Assembly: GCA_030601615.1 (NCBI GenBank)
Contig: JAUVTH010000016.1
Location: 1 to 12,949 of the forward strand
Reading direction: 5' to 3'
Source: Gemmatimonadota bacterium
GTDB taxonomy: Bacteria; Gemmatimonadota; Gemmatimonadetes; Palauibacterales; Palauibacteraceae
Length of the DNA stretch: 12,949 nucleotides
Below the pieces are notes generated by a model. It was not told where the DNA came from and made no database searches. It saw nothing but the letters and a program-made list of their open reading frames with translations. Below are positions 1 through 6,432 of the stretch, one piece after another; positions within the stretch are counted from its first letter, which is position 1, and each line of letters begins with the position of its first letter. The translations under genes and the position numbers were made by a program.

Positions 1-423
1 CAGCAGCAGAAAGAAAATCAGCAGCAGAAAGAGCACCCGCGCCCGATCTCCGACGATCCACTCGGCCAGCGTCCCGATCGAGTTCCCCTTGTGCCGGGAG
101 GAGATCCATAGGGTGCCGAAGTCGTGAACGGCTCCGGCGAAAATCGTTCCCAACACGACCCACAGGAAGGCGGGGAGCCAACCCCAGATCACGGCGATGG
201 CAGGCCCCACGATCGGCGCGGCTCCCGCAACGGACGTGAAATGGTGGCCGAACAGCACGTGCCTGTTGGTCGGGACGAAGTCGACACCGTCCTCGAATTC
301 GTGTGCGGGCGTGACGAAGTCGGGGTCCAGCTGGTAAATCCATCGCGCGATATAGCGAGAGTAAATCCTGTAGCCGGACAGGAAAGCCGCGACCCCGATG
401 ACCAGCAGTACGATCGCGCTCAC
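1..423 (-). CDS. cstA: CstA family carbon-starvation/pyruvate transporter, N-terminal part (runs off left edge)
   Basis: The 141 visible residues have CstA-family hallmarks: a first membrane helix, then segments reading FVTPAHEFEDGVDFVPTNR, VLFGHHFTSVAGAAPIVGPA, a WGWLP helix and GAVHDFGTL. CstA proteins are multi-spanning inner-membrane transporters; in E. coli, CstA and its paralogue BtsT import pyruvate, and CstA has also been linked to peptide use. Only about a quarter of a typical CstA is present; the C-terminus lies beyond position 1. The start is a GTG at 423-421, preceded by GGAG with 8 nt spacing, and it overlaps the stop of the ATPase gene as GTGA, which suggests translational coupling. 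It is the last visible gene of the sigma/anti-sigma/CC-tail/ATPase operon. Family assignment is firm; the substrate is inferred from relatives. Confidence 0.93.
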   Translation of the reverse strand, partial: MSAIVLLVIGVAAFLSGYRIYSRYIARWIYQLDPDFVTPAHEFEDGVDFVPTNRHVLFGHHFTSVAGAAPIVGPAIAVIWGWLPAFLWVVLGTIFAGAVHDFGTLWISSRHKGNSIGTLAEWIVGDRARVLFLLLIFFLLL

Positions 424-1391
424 GCAAGATTCTCCGTGGAACTACTCAGCGCTTGGAATAGTTGCCGCAACGAGTCCGAGCCCGCTGGCTCGCCCTCCTG
501 CATGGCAACGTAGGCGATCGGCCAATCTCGGAAGCGCTCCCGAATGTCCGCGAGTTGGTCATCCTCGCGTTCAGCCCTTCTTCGCAGGAACTCATCTTGT
601 GGCACCGCTGGGTGTACCTGGTTTACGATGAGGCCGCCGACCGGAATGCCGTACCCGGAGAGAGTCGACATCGCCCTGTGCGTCTCGAGGATGGGAAGTC
701 TCTCCGGCACGGTCACGAACATGAATGCGGTACGCCCACTGTCGGTGAGGACCAGCCGTGCCCGCTCGAAGCGATCTCGCCGTTCCTCCAGCGCTGCGAG
801 TACGGGATCACCGATCTCCCGCTCCGACCCGGAAGCGGCTCCCGCCACATTCCTCCACATGCGCCCCAGACTCGAGACCTTCCGACGCTGAGCGATCAGT
901 CCGCCGATCCAATTCGTCATGAGTTCCGGCAGGGACAGTAGCCGAAGCGTCTGACCCGTCGGGGCCGTATCGAACACGATCCGGTCGAAACGCTCGTCCC
1001 CCAGGAGTCGGGTGAATCGGTCGAACAGGGCCGCCTCCTCCGCGCCGGGCGACACGCGAGCCGCGTCGATCTGCCGCTCTACTTCGGCCGCGAGTCTCGG
1101 CGGAGTCACGTCGGCGATCCGGCCTTTCACGTCCCGGATGTAGTCCTCGACAGCCGAGGCAGGATCGATCTCAGCTGCCCAGAGATCGCCTTCGACGGGC
1201 CCCGGTTGGGCATCGACATTGACCCCGAGTATGTCGGACGTGGAATGTGCAGAATCAGTCGATACGAGAAGTGTGCGAGCGCCCCGCCGGGCAGACTCGA
1301 GGGCCGTGGCCGCCGCCAGCGTCGTCTTCCCGACACCTCCCTTCCCCCCGAAGAACAGGATCGGGCGCTCGAGCGCGCGAAAGATCGTCAA
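420..1391 (-). CDS. ArsA/GET3-family P-loop ATPase, cysteine-free
   Basis: SIMIBI-class ATPase of the ArsA/GET3 family. From a TTG start at 1391 the deviant Walker A FFGGKGGVGKTT lies at residues 13-24, a switch I-like STDSAHS at 44-50 and the family signature DTAPTGQTLRLL at 141-152. The frame stays open to a GTG at 1457, with another GTG at 1421. I prefer TTG 1391 because GGTGG lies 7 nt upstream and it puts the P-loop near the N-terminus, as usual in the family; the GTGs have no good ribosome-binding site. The 323 residues contain no cysteine, so neither the arsenite-binding cysteines of ArsA nor the zinc CxxC of eukaryotic Get3 is present. Arsenic resistance is therefore unlikely. It lies between the -RCC protein and cstA, overlapping cstA by 4 nt, and probably serves that transporter; this role is inference. 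Confidence 0.88.
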   Translation of the reverse strand: MTIFRALERPILFFGGKGGVGKTTLAAATALESARRGARTLLVSTDSAHSTSDILGVNVDAQPGPVEGDLWAAEIDPASAVEDYIRDVKGRIADVTPPRLAAEVERQIDAARVSPGAEEAALFDRFTRLLGDERFDRIVFDTAPTGQTLRLLSLPELMTNWIGGLIAQRRKVSSLGRMWRNVAGAASGSEREIGDPVLAALEERRDRFERARLVLTDSGRTAFMFVTVPERLPILETHRAMSTLSGYGIPVGGLIVNQVHPAVPQDEFLRRRAEREDDQLADIRERFRDWPIAYVAMQEGEPAGSDSLRQLFQALSSSTENLA

Positions 1392-1437
1392 CCCGATGCC
1401 ACCCGGTGCGCGAGACGGCACCGGACCGCCGCAATGC

Positions 1438-1725
1438 TCAGCAGCACCGGAAACCACCTTCCGGAGCCGACTCCATCCCCAGGCGCAGATGCCACTCGTG
1501 AAACTGCTCGATCAGCTCGGGCAGTAGCTCCAGCGTATAGAACTGCACCGGGTTCGGCACTCCGAGAAGATCCGAGAAGCCCATCAGCAGAAAAATGTCC
1601 CGTTGTTCAAGGTATTCGCGGTGGATCGCCGACCTGTAGGGGGCCATGTACACGCCCTCGTATATCTCGCGTGCACCCTGCAGGCGACATCGGACGGCGG
1701 ACCAGAAATCGGCGCGCTCTGACAT
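1438..1725 (-). CDS. Small protein with C-terminal Arg-Cys-Cys tail (cory-CC-star-like)
   Basis: A 95-residue soluble-looking protein. The core has conserved-looking blocks (HREYLEQRDIFLLMGFSDLL, VPNPVQFYTLELLPELIEQF, then FHEWH) and the protein ends GGFRCC followed by TGA. There is no signal peptide or membrane helix. I recall an NCBI family called cory-CC-star whose members end in two cysteines; I cannot check membership. The ATG at 1725 follows the anti-sigma stop by 2 nt (TGACCATG), so translation is probably coupled. The frame is open upstream to 1920, but that stretch lies inside the anti-sigma gene in another frame and looks like its shadow. The ATPase gene follows directly. The CC tail could bind a metal, be modified or dock on the ATPase or CstA. 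Function is unknown. Confidence 0.8.
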   Translation of the reverse strand: MSERADFWSAVRCRLQGAREIYEGVYMAPYRSAIHREYLEQRDIFLLMGFSDLLGVPNPVQFYTLELLPELIEQFHEWHLRLGMESAPEGGFRCC

Positions 1726-1727
1726 GG

Positions 1728-2939
1728 TCAGGGACAGCCGATCGGAACGAGTCGAACAGGCCCTCGTCTCTGGCGGGGCTGAACTGGCGCGGATGGTGAA
1801 AGGGTGCGGGCCTCTCCGACCCACTCCAGCCCGGCATGGCCCGCCCGGATCGTGAACACGTCGGCCTCCGGGCCGATGACGAATCGAACCCACAGGGAAT
1901 CCGCTCCGAAAGCCGCCCAAACGGACTCCAGCACGGCCTCCAAGCTGCCATCGAGGACGGCTACGCCGAAAACGTCATCCTCCGGCCGCGTCTCTGCGTC
2001 GATTCGACTGAGCTCGATCCGGCCGGGAAGCGATGCCACTCCAGTAGACCAGCCGGTCTCCACGCGGAAGCAGGTGCCTGTCTCCTCCACTGCCGGCGAC
2101 CTCCGCCGATCCGGAAGCTGGTGCCACGGATCCTGCGCGGGATGAATGGCGGTCGGCTGAGCGGCAATCCTGGCGTTCGAGGTGTCGGCCTGCGCTACGT
2201 TCTCCTCGAGACGCGCCTCCCGATCCAGCTTCAGATCCGGGGAGGCGGCGACGGCGTCCAGCTCGAGCTCGAGCTCATCTGGCGCCACGGCGTCACTTCT
2301 CTCCCGACGCCCCAACTCCCCGGCGGCATCCGGTTCGGCCACCGTCTTCGAAACTCCAGCTCGCCTTGAGGGTGGGGCCGCGGCGTTCTCGACGCGCTCG
2401 TCCTTGTTCGCTCTGTCAGGGTCCCCCGTGTCCGCGCCAAAGCCCTCGGAGGAGAGAGGTGGGGACGACGGACGGACCTCGTCCTCCAGGGATCCCACGG
2501 CTTCCATCTCCTCAACCGGCTCCTGGTCGAGTGCTCTCTCGTGGAACGGATCGCTCCACCCTCTGTCGATCAGCACGGTGCGCCCGATCCAGCCGGCACC
2601 CAGCGCGAGCACCACGGTCGCTGCCCAGGCGAGGCGTTCGAAGGAGCGCCATCTCGCACGCAGCGAGCCGCGACTACGAGTACGACCGTGATCCTCCTCC
2701 TGATCCGCCTCGGCAGCCCGGGCTTGAATTTCCTCGAACGCCGGCATGCTCTCGAGGTCCGGAGTTGCCGCAGCCAGAATTTCCCCGGCTTCCGCCACGA
2801 AGTGCCGCGCGTCCTCCAGCCGCGACCTGCAGTCCGGACACGTGTCCAGGTGCTTCCTGACGGACTGCCCCTCGGGCGAGTCCTTGGGGAATGCTCCGTC
2901 GATCCAGGCGTGCAGACTACCATCAGAGATGTGCGGCAT
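1728..2939 (-). CDS. Anti-sigma factor with zf-HC2 domain, one membrane helix and long extracytoplasmic region
   Basis: A 403-residue predicted regulator of the ECF sigma factor encoded just upstream. The N-terminus has a zinc-binding anti-sigma motif, His30-x3-Cys34-x2-Cys37 (HLDTCPDC), followed by an acidic helix-rich linker and one membrane helix at about residues 103-119 (LAWAATVVLALGAGW). The remaining roughly 280 residues would be outside the cytoplasm: a Glu/Asp/Arg-rich, low-complexity stretch, then a more structured C-terminal part with a single CFRVETGW segment and no domain I recognise. The ATG at 2939 is chosen because GGAGGAGG lies 6 nt upstream; a GTG at 2957 would put that site inside the coding region. 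The first 17 nt overlap the sigma gene. By analogy with the family it holds the sigma factor inactive until a signal releases it; the signal is unknown. Confidence 0.87.
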   Translation of the reverse strand: MPHISDGSLHAWIDGAFPKDSPEGQSVRKHLDTCPDCRSRLEDARHFVAEAGEILAAATPDLESMPAFEEIQARAAEADQEEDHGRTRSRGSLRARWRSFERLAWAATVVLALGAGWIGRTVLIDRGWSDPFHERALDQEPVEEMEAVGSLEDEVRPSSPPLSSEGFGADTGDPDRANKDERVENAAAPPSRRAGVSKTVAEPDAAGELGRRERSDAVAPDELELELDAVAASPDLKLDREARLEENVAQADTSNARIAAQPTAIHPAQDPWHQLPDRRRSPAVEETGTCFRVETGWSTGVASLPGRIELSRIDAETRPEDDVFGVAVLDGSLEAVLESVWAAFGADSLWVRFVIGPEADVFTIRAGHAGLEWVGEARTLSPSAPVQPRQRRGPVRLVPIGCP

Positions 2940-3426
2940 CACGATCCTCCTCCGCACGGTGCGCTTCTACGAGGCGTCGTCGCGCCCGTGACAGGGTCGT
3001 TCCGACGGCGCCACGAGCCAGTCCGGTTTGCGCCGATATCTCGTCGTAGGCAAGTCCGGCATCCCAGAGCAGTAGCGCCTCCCTGTCCCGATCGCTCAGG
3101 CGGTCAAGCGCGAGTCTCACGGCCTGCTCTCGATCCGACCTCTGCATTACGTCCTCCGGGTCGGCCGCCACCTTGTCCACCACCTCCGTACGAAACAGCG
3201 TCAAGTGGCGGCGTCTTCGAATCGCCGTCCGAGCCTCATCCCGAGCCAGATTTCGAGCGACCGTGAATAGCCATGATCGAGGGTCATCCGGATCAGTGCG
3301 CAGGGCACGGACGAAAGTCTCCTGAGCGAGGTCCTGGGCCCGGTCCTCATCCCAAACGTAGCGGTACAGGAACCGTACCAGGTCGGGGTACATCTCCTCG
3401 TAGACAGCGGCCCAATCGGCTCTCAA
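2923..3426 (-). CDS. ECF-family RNA polymerase sigma factor
   Basis: A 167-residue group 4 (ECF) sigma factor. Sigma region 2 covers about residues 8-75, including the core-binding/-10 segment WDEDRAQDLAQETFVRAL and RSWLFTVARNLARDEAR. Sigma region 4 covers about 100-155, with LSDRDREALLLWDAGLAYDE and the helix-turn-helix ISAQTGLARGAVGTTLSRAR that reads the -35 element. It lacks sigma regions 1 and 3, as expected for the class. The only reasonable start is TTG at 3426, with GAGG 8 nt upstream; an in-frame stop lies upstream with no ATG or GTG between. The next gene is its cognate anti-sigma factor (17-nt overlap), followed by the CC-tail, ATPase and cstA genes, the likeliest regulon members. 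Very likely as a family assignment; target promoters are unknown. Confidence 0.93.
   Translation of the reverse strand: MRADWAAVYEEMYPDLVRFLYRYVWDEDRAQDLAQETFVRALRTDPDDPRSWLFTVARNLARDEARTAIRRRRHLTLFRTEVVDKVAADPEDVMQRSDREQAVRLALDRLSDRDREALLLWDAGLAYDEISAQTGLARGAVGTTLSRARRRLVEAHRAEEDRDAAHL
2946..2953 (-). promoter_or_regulatory. Strong Shine-Dalgarno site deciding the anti-sigma start
   Basis: GGAGGAGG on the minus strand, 6 nt before the ATG at 2939. It lies inside the last codons of the sigma-factor gene, which fits coupled translation of sigma and anti-sigma in near-fixed ratio. Confidence 0.75.
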
Positions 3427-3602
3427 TCGCTGTGCCTCGTCCGAAGAAGACAGTCGCTCACCCCGAAAAGATACACCGTGCGCGCCGGGGCGGCCTCATG
3501 TGGTTCGGGTCGGTACTGTCGCTCATACTGGGTGACGATTCAGCGGGGAGGAATTGCACACCCGGGCCACTTGCCTCGACGGTTCGGGGCTTGGGCGGCA
3601 CT
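3427..3602. other. Intergenic region upstream of the sigma-factor operon
   Basis: The longest gap without a gene in the window (176 bp). It separates the stop of the NTF2-like gene from the sigma-factor start, so the promoter of the sigma/CstA operon should lie here. On the minus strand there are two GAACC elements (CCGAACCGTC and CCGAACCACA) resembling ECF -35 motifs, but neither has a convincing -10 at normal spacing, so I do not call a promoter. I see no clear terminator hairpin with a U-tract for the upstream operon. Confidence 0.4.
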
Positions 3603-4157
3603 CTACGGCAGGTATTCGCCCGGAATCCGTTCCGCCTCCGTCTCCGCCTGCCAGAAGATGTTCACCACCCACCACCGCTGGCCGTCGTTCAGAAGCTGGA
3701 AGCTGTTGATCCCTCTGGAGAAAGGTTCTCCATCGGCCTCAGTGCGAGACTCATACGTGCTGAAGGCATGCGCGATGTGGCCGTAGCGGTCCTCCACGCG
3801 GTGGATCTCGAGCTCGAAGAACGCATTCTCCCCAAAGTAATCCGTCGAACCATGGATCCAATCGTCCAGGCTCATGGCCCGGTAAGTGAACGCACCATCT
3901 GGGGCCGGAAATGAAGGAATCAACCTGGCATCCGACACGAAGAGGGAGCGCATGCGATCCCAATCCCGTTCCTCGCCCGCCGGCCCGGAGATCACGTCGT
4001 ACACCGCCTCGATGATGGAGTCGACGGACTCGACGTCCGCAGGGTCCGCAACGACGTGCTCGGCCTCTTGGGCCAGAAGGACGTCCCAAGCCGGCGCCGC
4101 GACCAGAATCAGCACAATCAGTACGCGGCGGAGCCGCGGGAAAGTGGAAGAGATCAC
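3603..4157 (-). CDS. Secreted NTF2-like (SnoaL/DUF4440-type) protein
   Basis: A 184-residue protein of unknown specific function. The N-terminus is a good Sec signal peptide: FPRLRR, a hydrophobic core VLIVLILVAAPAW, and a likely cleavage site near LLAQ-EAE. The mature part resembles NTF2-like cone folds: an N-terminal helix (SIIEAVYDVISGPAGEERDW), DRMRSLFVSDARLIP, and final strands INSFQLLNDGQRWWVVNIFW. The family contains both enzymes and binding proteins, and nothing here shows a catalytic site. The start is GTG at 4157, with GGAGG 7 nt upstream, overlapping the rdgB stop as GTGA. The much longer open frame upstream to 4559 is antisense-free but lies within rdgB in another frame and is a shadow. 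It is the last gene of the leftward run that begins near 9698. Confidence 0.75.
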   Translation of the reverse strand: MISSTFPRLRRVLIVLILVAAPAWDVLLAQEAEHVVADPADVESVDSIIEAVYDVISGPAGEERDWDRMRSLFVSDARLIPSFPAPDGAFTYRAMSLDDWIHGSTDYFGENAFFELEIHRVEDRYGHIAHAFSTYESRTEADGEPFSRGINSFQLLNDGQRWWVVNIFWQAETEAERIPGEYLP

Positions 4158-4795
4158 CTGGAATCCTCCGGAAGGAAAGCTGGTTCCAGCCAGCGGCGCA
4201 GGGCGCGAATCGCCGCCGCACGGTGACTGATAGATGCCTTCACGTTCGGAGGCAGCTCGCCGAACGTTCGGCCATGCGCAGGCAGCAGAAACAGGGGATC
4301 GTAGCCGAATCCACCATCGCCCCGTTGGGCCGTAGTGATCGTCCCGTCCACTCGACCCTGCAGTACCAGCGTGCGGCTTGATCCCACGACGGCGACCGCG
4401 CAGCGGTAGTGAGCTCCCCGACCCGCAGCCGGGACGCCCCGGAGCACCTCGATCAACCGAGAATTGTTCGCCTCGTCCTGTTCGTCGGAGGAAGGCCCCG
4501 CGTCCGCTGCGAAGCGTCGCGAACGGACGCCAGGTCCGCCATCCAGCGCATCCACGCATAGCCCGGAATCATCGGCAATCACGTCCATGCCAGTATGGAG
4601 TCGATAGAACCGAGCTTTCGCGAGCGCGTTCTGCTCGAACGTGTCGAAGACTTCGACCTCGTCCTCGCCGGGGAGATCGCCGACCCCGTGGTCCGCCAGG
4701 GAGATCACATCCAGATCAACGCCACTGAGAAGATCCGCGATCTCTCGCAGCTTGTGACGGTTGCGTGTAGCGAGGAGAAGCGGTCGGCGCGTCAC
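4154..4795 (-). CDS. rdgB: XTP/dITP diphosphatase (non-canonical purine NTP pyrophosphatase)
   Basis: House-cleaning enzyme of the RdgB/HAM1 family that hydrolyses dITP and XTP to the monophosphates and keeps deaminated purines out of DNA and RNA. Family motifs are all visible in 213 residues: ATRNRHK near the N-terminus (T10-x-N12-x2-K15), FEQNALAKA at 53-61, the metal-binding DDSGL at 75-79, GFGYDPLF in the C-terminal half, and SHRAAA near the end. Length is typical. The start is GTG at 4795, with GAGGG 5 nt upstream, 28 nt after the ctaB stop. The stop overlaps the next gene as GTGA. Cytosolic and probably constitutive. Confidence 0.95.
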   Translation of the reverse strand: MTRRPLLLATRNRHKLREIADLLSGVDLDVISLADHGVGDLPGEDEVEVFDTFEQNALAKARFYRLHTGMDVIADDSGLCVDALDGGPGVRSRRFAADAGPSSDEQDEANNSRLIEVLRGVPAAGRGAHYRCAVAVVGSSRTLVLQGRVDGTITTAQRGDGGFGYDPLFLLPAHGRTFGELPPNVKASISHRAAAIRALRRWLEPAFLPEDSR

Positions 4796-4823
4796 GGTGG
4801 CCCTCGCACTCGGCTACCGGAGG

Positions 4824-5804
4824 CTACCGACCGCCGACGGTCACTGTCGGCCCGGCCGTGGGCTCCAAGCCCCGGGATCCGACCGAGTGACCGTCCAGCG
4901 TCAGGAACAAGAGAAGCACGGGCAGATACAGCAGCGAAACCCGGAACAGGCCTCGCGCGGCCGGCGAGTCCGCCCGCAATGCGAAACGGAGAGCGCTTAA
5001 AACGTACGCGCTAGTGAGGAGCAGAGCCGCAACGGCGTATGCCTGGCCGGTCAAACCCAGCAACACCGGCAGCAAACTGGCCGGAAGGAGGGCGACCGCG
5101 TACAGGACGGATTGCTGGCGCGTCTGTCGCGCCTCCGGATCGGTCACTCCCAGCATCTTGAGACCTCCCCGCCTGTAGTCATCGCGGTACATCCAGACGA
5201 GCGCCAGGAAGTGAGGAAGCTGCCAGAAAAAGAGGATGCCGAACAGCGCCCAGGCCCCTGGATCCAGAGATCCGGTTGCCGCGGTCCACCCGCCCAAGAT
5301 CGGCAGGGCGCCGGGCACGGCTCCGACCAGTGTGGATAGAGAGGAAACTCGCTTGAGCGGTGTGTATACGAACACGTAACTGACCAGCGCCCCGAGAGCG
5401 AGCGCCGCCGTGAGCGTGTTCACGAATGCGGCGAGGATGCCGACCCCGAGCATGGACGTTGCTACGGAGAACACCACTGCAGCCATCGTCGTGACCTTAC
5501 CCGTCGGCAGCGGACGTCCGCGCGTCCGAATCATGCGCGCATCGATGTCCCGCTCAAACACCTGGTTCAGGGCGCTCGCGCCCCCGGCGACCAGGCCGAT
5601 TCCGAGCGACGCCACGATGAGGGCCCAGGGATCCACGTCGCCGGCGGAGCCCAGGAGGAAACCCGCTCCTGCCGAGATCAGCACCATCAGGGTGATCCGC
5701 GGCTTCGTCAGCGAGAAGAGATCTCCCGGCCGATTCCGGGGAGCAGAATCCCTGGAATCGAACCTGCTGCCAGCAATGCCATCTCCGTGTCCGTCCGCGG
5801 TCAC
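4824..5804 (-). CDS. ctaB: Protoheme IX farnesyltransferase (heme O synthase)
   Basis: UbiA-superfamily membrane prenyltransferase that adds farnesyl diphosphate to heme b to give heme O for heme-copper oxidases. The 326-residue protein begins LTKPRITLMVLISAGAGFLL at about 32-51 and has the first metal/prenyl-diphosphate motif NQVFERDID at 80-88, followed by RTRGRPLPTG, the VYTPLKR loop, and the second motif YRDDYRRGGLKMLGV. About nine hydrophobic segments can be seen. The GTG start at 5804 has GAGG 6 nt upstream. No cytochrome oxidase or ctaA gene is in the window, so the usual cta cluster appears dispersed here. A repeat-containing leader lies just upstream. An extra polar N-terminal tail of about 30 residues precedes the first helix. 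Confidence 0.95.
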   Translation of the reverse strand: MTADGHGDGIAGSRFDSRDSAPRNRPGDLFSLTKPRITLMVLISAGAGFLLGSAGDVDPWALIVASLGIGLVAGGASALNQVFERDIDARMIRTRGRPLPTGKVTTMAAVVFSVATSMLGVGILAAFVNTLTAALALGALVSYVFVYTPLKRVSSLSTLVGAVPGALPILGGWTAATGSLDPGAWALFGILFFWQLPHFLALVWMYRDDYRRGGLKMLGVTDPEARQTRQQSVLYAVALLPASLLPVLLGLTGQAYAVAALLLTSAYVLSALRFALRADSPAARGLFRVSLLYLPVLLLFLTLDGHSVGSRGLEPTAGPTVTVGGR

Positions 5805-5824
5805 TTTCAGCCTCGTCTTGATTC

Positions 5825-5868
5825 ACTCGCAGGATCCGGGAATCTGCACGGATCCGGGACAGGCGAGT
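5825..5868. repeat. Direct and inverted repeat in the ctaB leader
   Basis: Two copies of GGATCCGGG (5832-5840 and 5850-5858) lie 18 bp apart, start to start. They are flanked by an inverted pair ACTCGC (5825-5830) and GCGAGT (5863-5868). Because GGATCC is itself palindromic, the copies could also pair with each other, giving a two-stem hairpin in the RNA. It lies in the 111-bp gap between rfaE2 and ctaB. It could be a paired operator, a processing hairpin or chance; there is no U-tract, so a classical terminator is unlikely. Confidence 0.5.
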
Positions 5869-5915
5869 ACGTATTTACACAGGAATACCGCCGAATGGCA
5901 ATGGAAGGGCCGATG

Positions 5916-6413
5916 CTATGCCTCGTCTCCCAGCCGAATCCGCTCGATCAGGCCGGTGCTCGAGAGGCCTTCCTCAAGCGCGACCCGCACGACCTCCCCA
6001 CCCGCTTGACGAACGGCCGCGGCTCCCACGATCTCTTCCTCCGAGTAGTCCGCACCCTTGACGAGCACGTCGGGAAGAAGAAGCTCGATCAGCGCGGCTG
6101 GCGTATCCTCATCGAATACCGTCACGACGTCGACGAATCTCAGTCCAGCAAGGATCTCAGCCCTGTCCGACTCGGACTGAAATGGCCGCTGCGACCCCTT
6201 GAGTCGCCTCGTGGAATTGTCGGAGTTCACGGCCACGACCAGGAAGTCGCCGTGGCTGCGAGCCGCCCGCAGTGAGGACAGGTGACCCCTGTGCAGGAGA
6301 TCGAACACGCCGTTCGTGAACACCAGGCGGTAGTCTCTCGGTCGCCCGTGCAACCTGAGCAAATCCCCTCGATTCAGGATGGGGGCTGGCTGGAGGTAAT
6401 GGGTCGAGCTCAA
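5916..6413 (-). CDS. rfaE2: D-glycero-beta-D-manno-heptose 1-phosphate adenylyltransferase (RfaE2/HldE C-terminal type)
   Basis: Stand-alone nucleotidyltransferase that transfers AMP to heptose 1-phosphate to make ADP-heptose for the lipopolysaccharide inner core. In E. coli this is the C-terminal half of HldE; here no kinase domain is attached. The 165-residue protein shows the cytidylyltransferase-like signature FTNGVFDLLHRGHL with H41-x-G-H44, then VVAVNSDNSTRRLKG, LPDVLVKGADY and a final SSTGLIERI. The start is taken as TTG at 6413, with AGAGG 10 nt upstream, giving the normal family length. The frame is open to 6494, but that would overlap the antiporter gene by about 60 nt and add non-family sequence. 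It sits with lptE and lpxH nearby, consistent with an LPS role. Confidence 0.92.
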   Translation of the reverse strand: MSSTHYLQPAPILNRGDLLRLHGRPRDYRLVFTNGVFDLLHRGHLSSLRAARSHGDFLVVAVNSDNSTRRLKGSQRPFQSESDRAEILAGLRFVDVVTVFDEDTPAALIELLLPDVLVKGADYSEEEIVGAAAVRQAGGEVVRVALEEGLSSTGLIERIRLGDEA

Positions 6414-6432
6414 GTCGGCGTGACCTCTGGCC

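Noticed and set aside
1..33. Tandem CAGCAGCAGAAAGA-like repeat at the left edge.
   Set aside because: On the minus strand it encodes the Leu/Phe-rich membrane helix LLLIFFLLL of CstA; repetition follows from the codons.
1391..1440. The TGA after Cys-Cys in the CC-tail gene read as selenocysteine (Cys-Cys-Sec), since selC is present and a small GC hairpin with a GGTC-containing loop follows.
   Set aside because: Read-through would run on for 40 or more unrelated residues inside the ATPase gene, the hairpin is only 5 bp and too close to the TGA, and the CC-stop ending has parallels in YbdD/YjiX.
420..1457. Arsenic resistance (ars) operon because of the ArsA-like ATPase.
   Set aside because: No arsB, arsC, arsR or arsD nearby and no metal-binding cysteines in the ATPase; neighbours are a CC-tail protein and CstA.
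2262..2282. Simple repeat of GAGCTC units.
   Set aside because: Encodes the Glu-Leu run in the anti-sigma linker; too short and in frame, so no separate element is needed.
2182..2691. 169-codon Ser/Arg-rich rightward open frame opposite the anti-sigma gene.
   Set aside because: Low-complexity antisense translation of a charged GC-rich coding region; no start signal or homology visible.
4158..4559. N-terminal extension of the NTF2-like frame, doubling the protein length.
   Set aside because: It lies entirely within rdgB in another frame, is Arg/Gly-rich and precedes an obvious signal peptide with a good ribosome-binding site.
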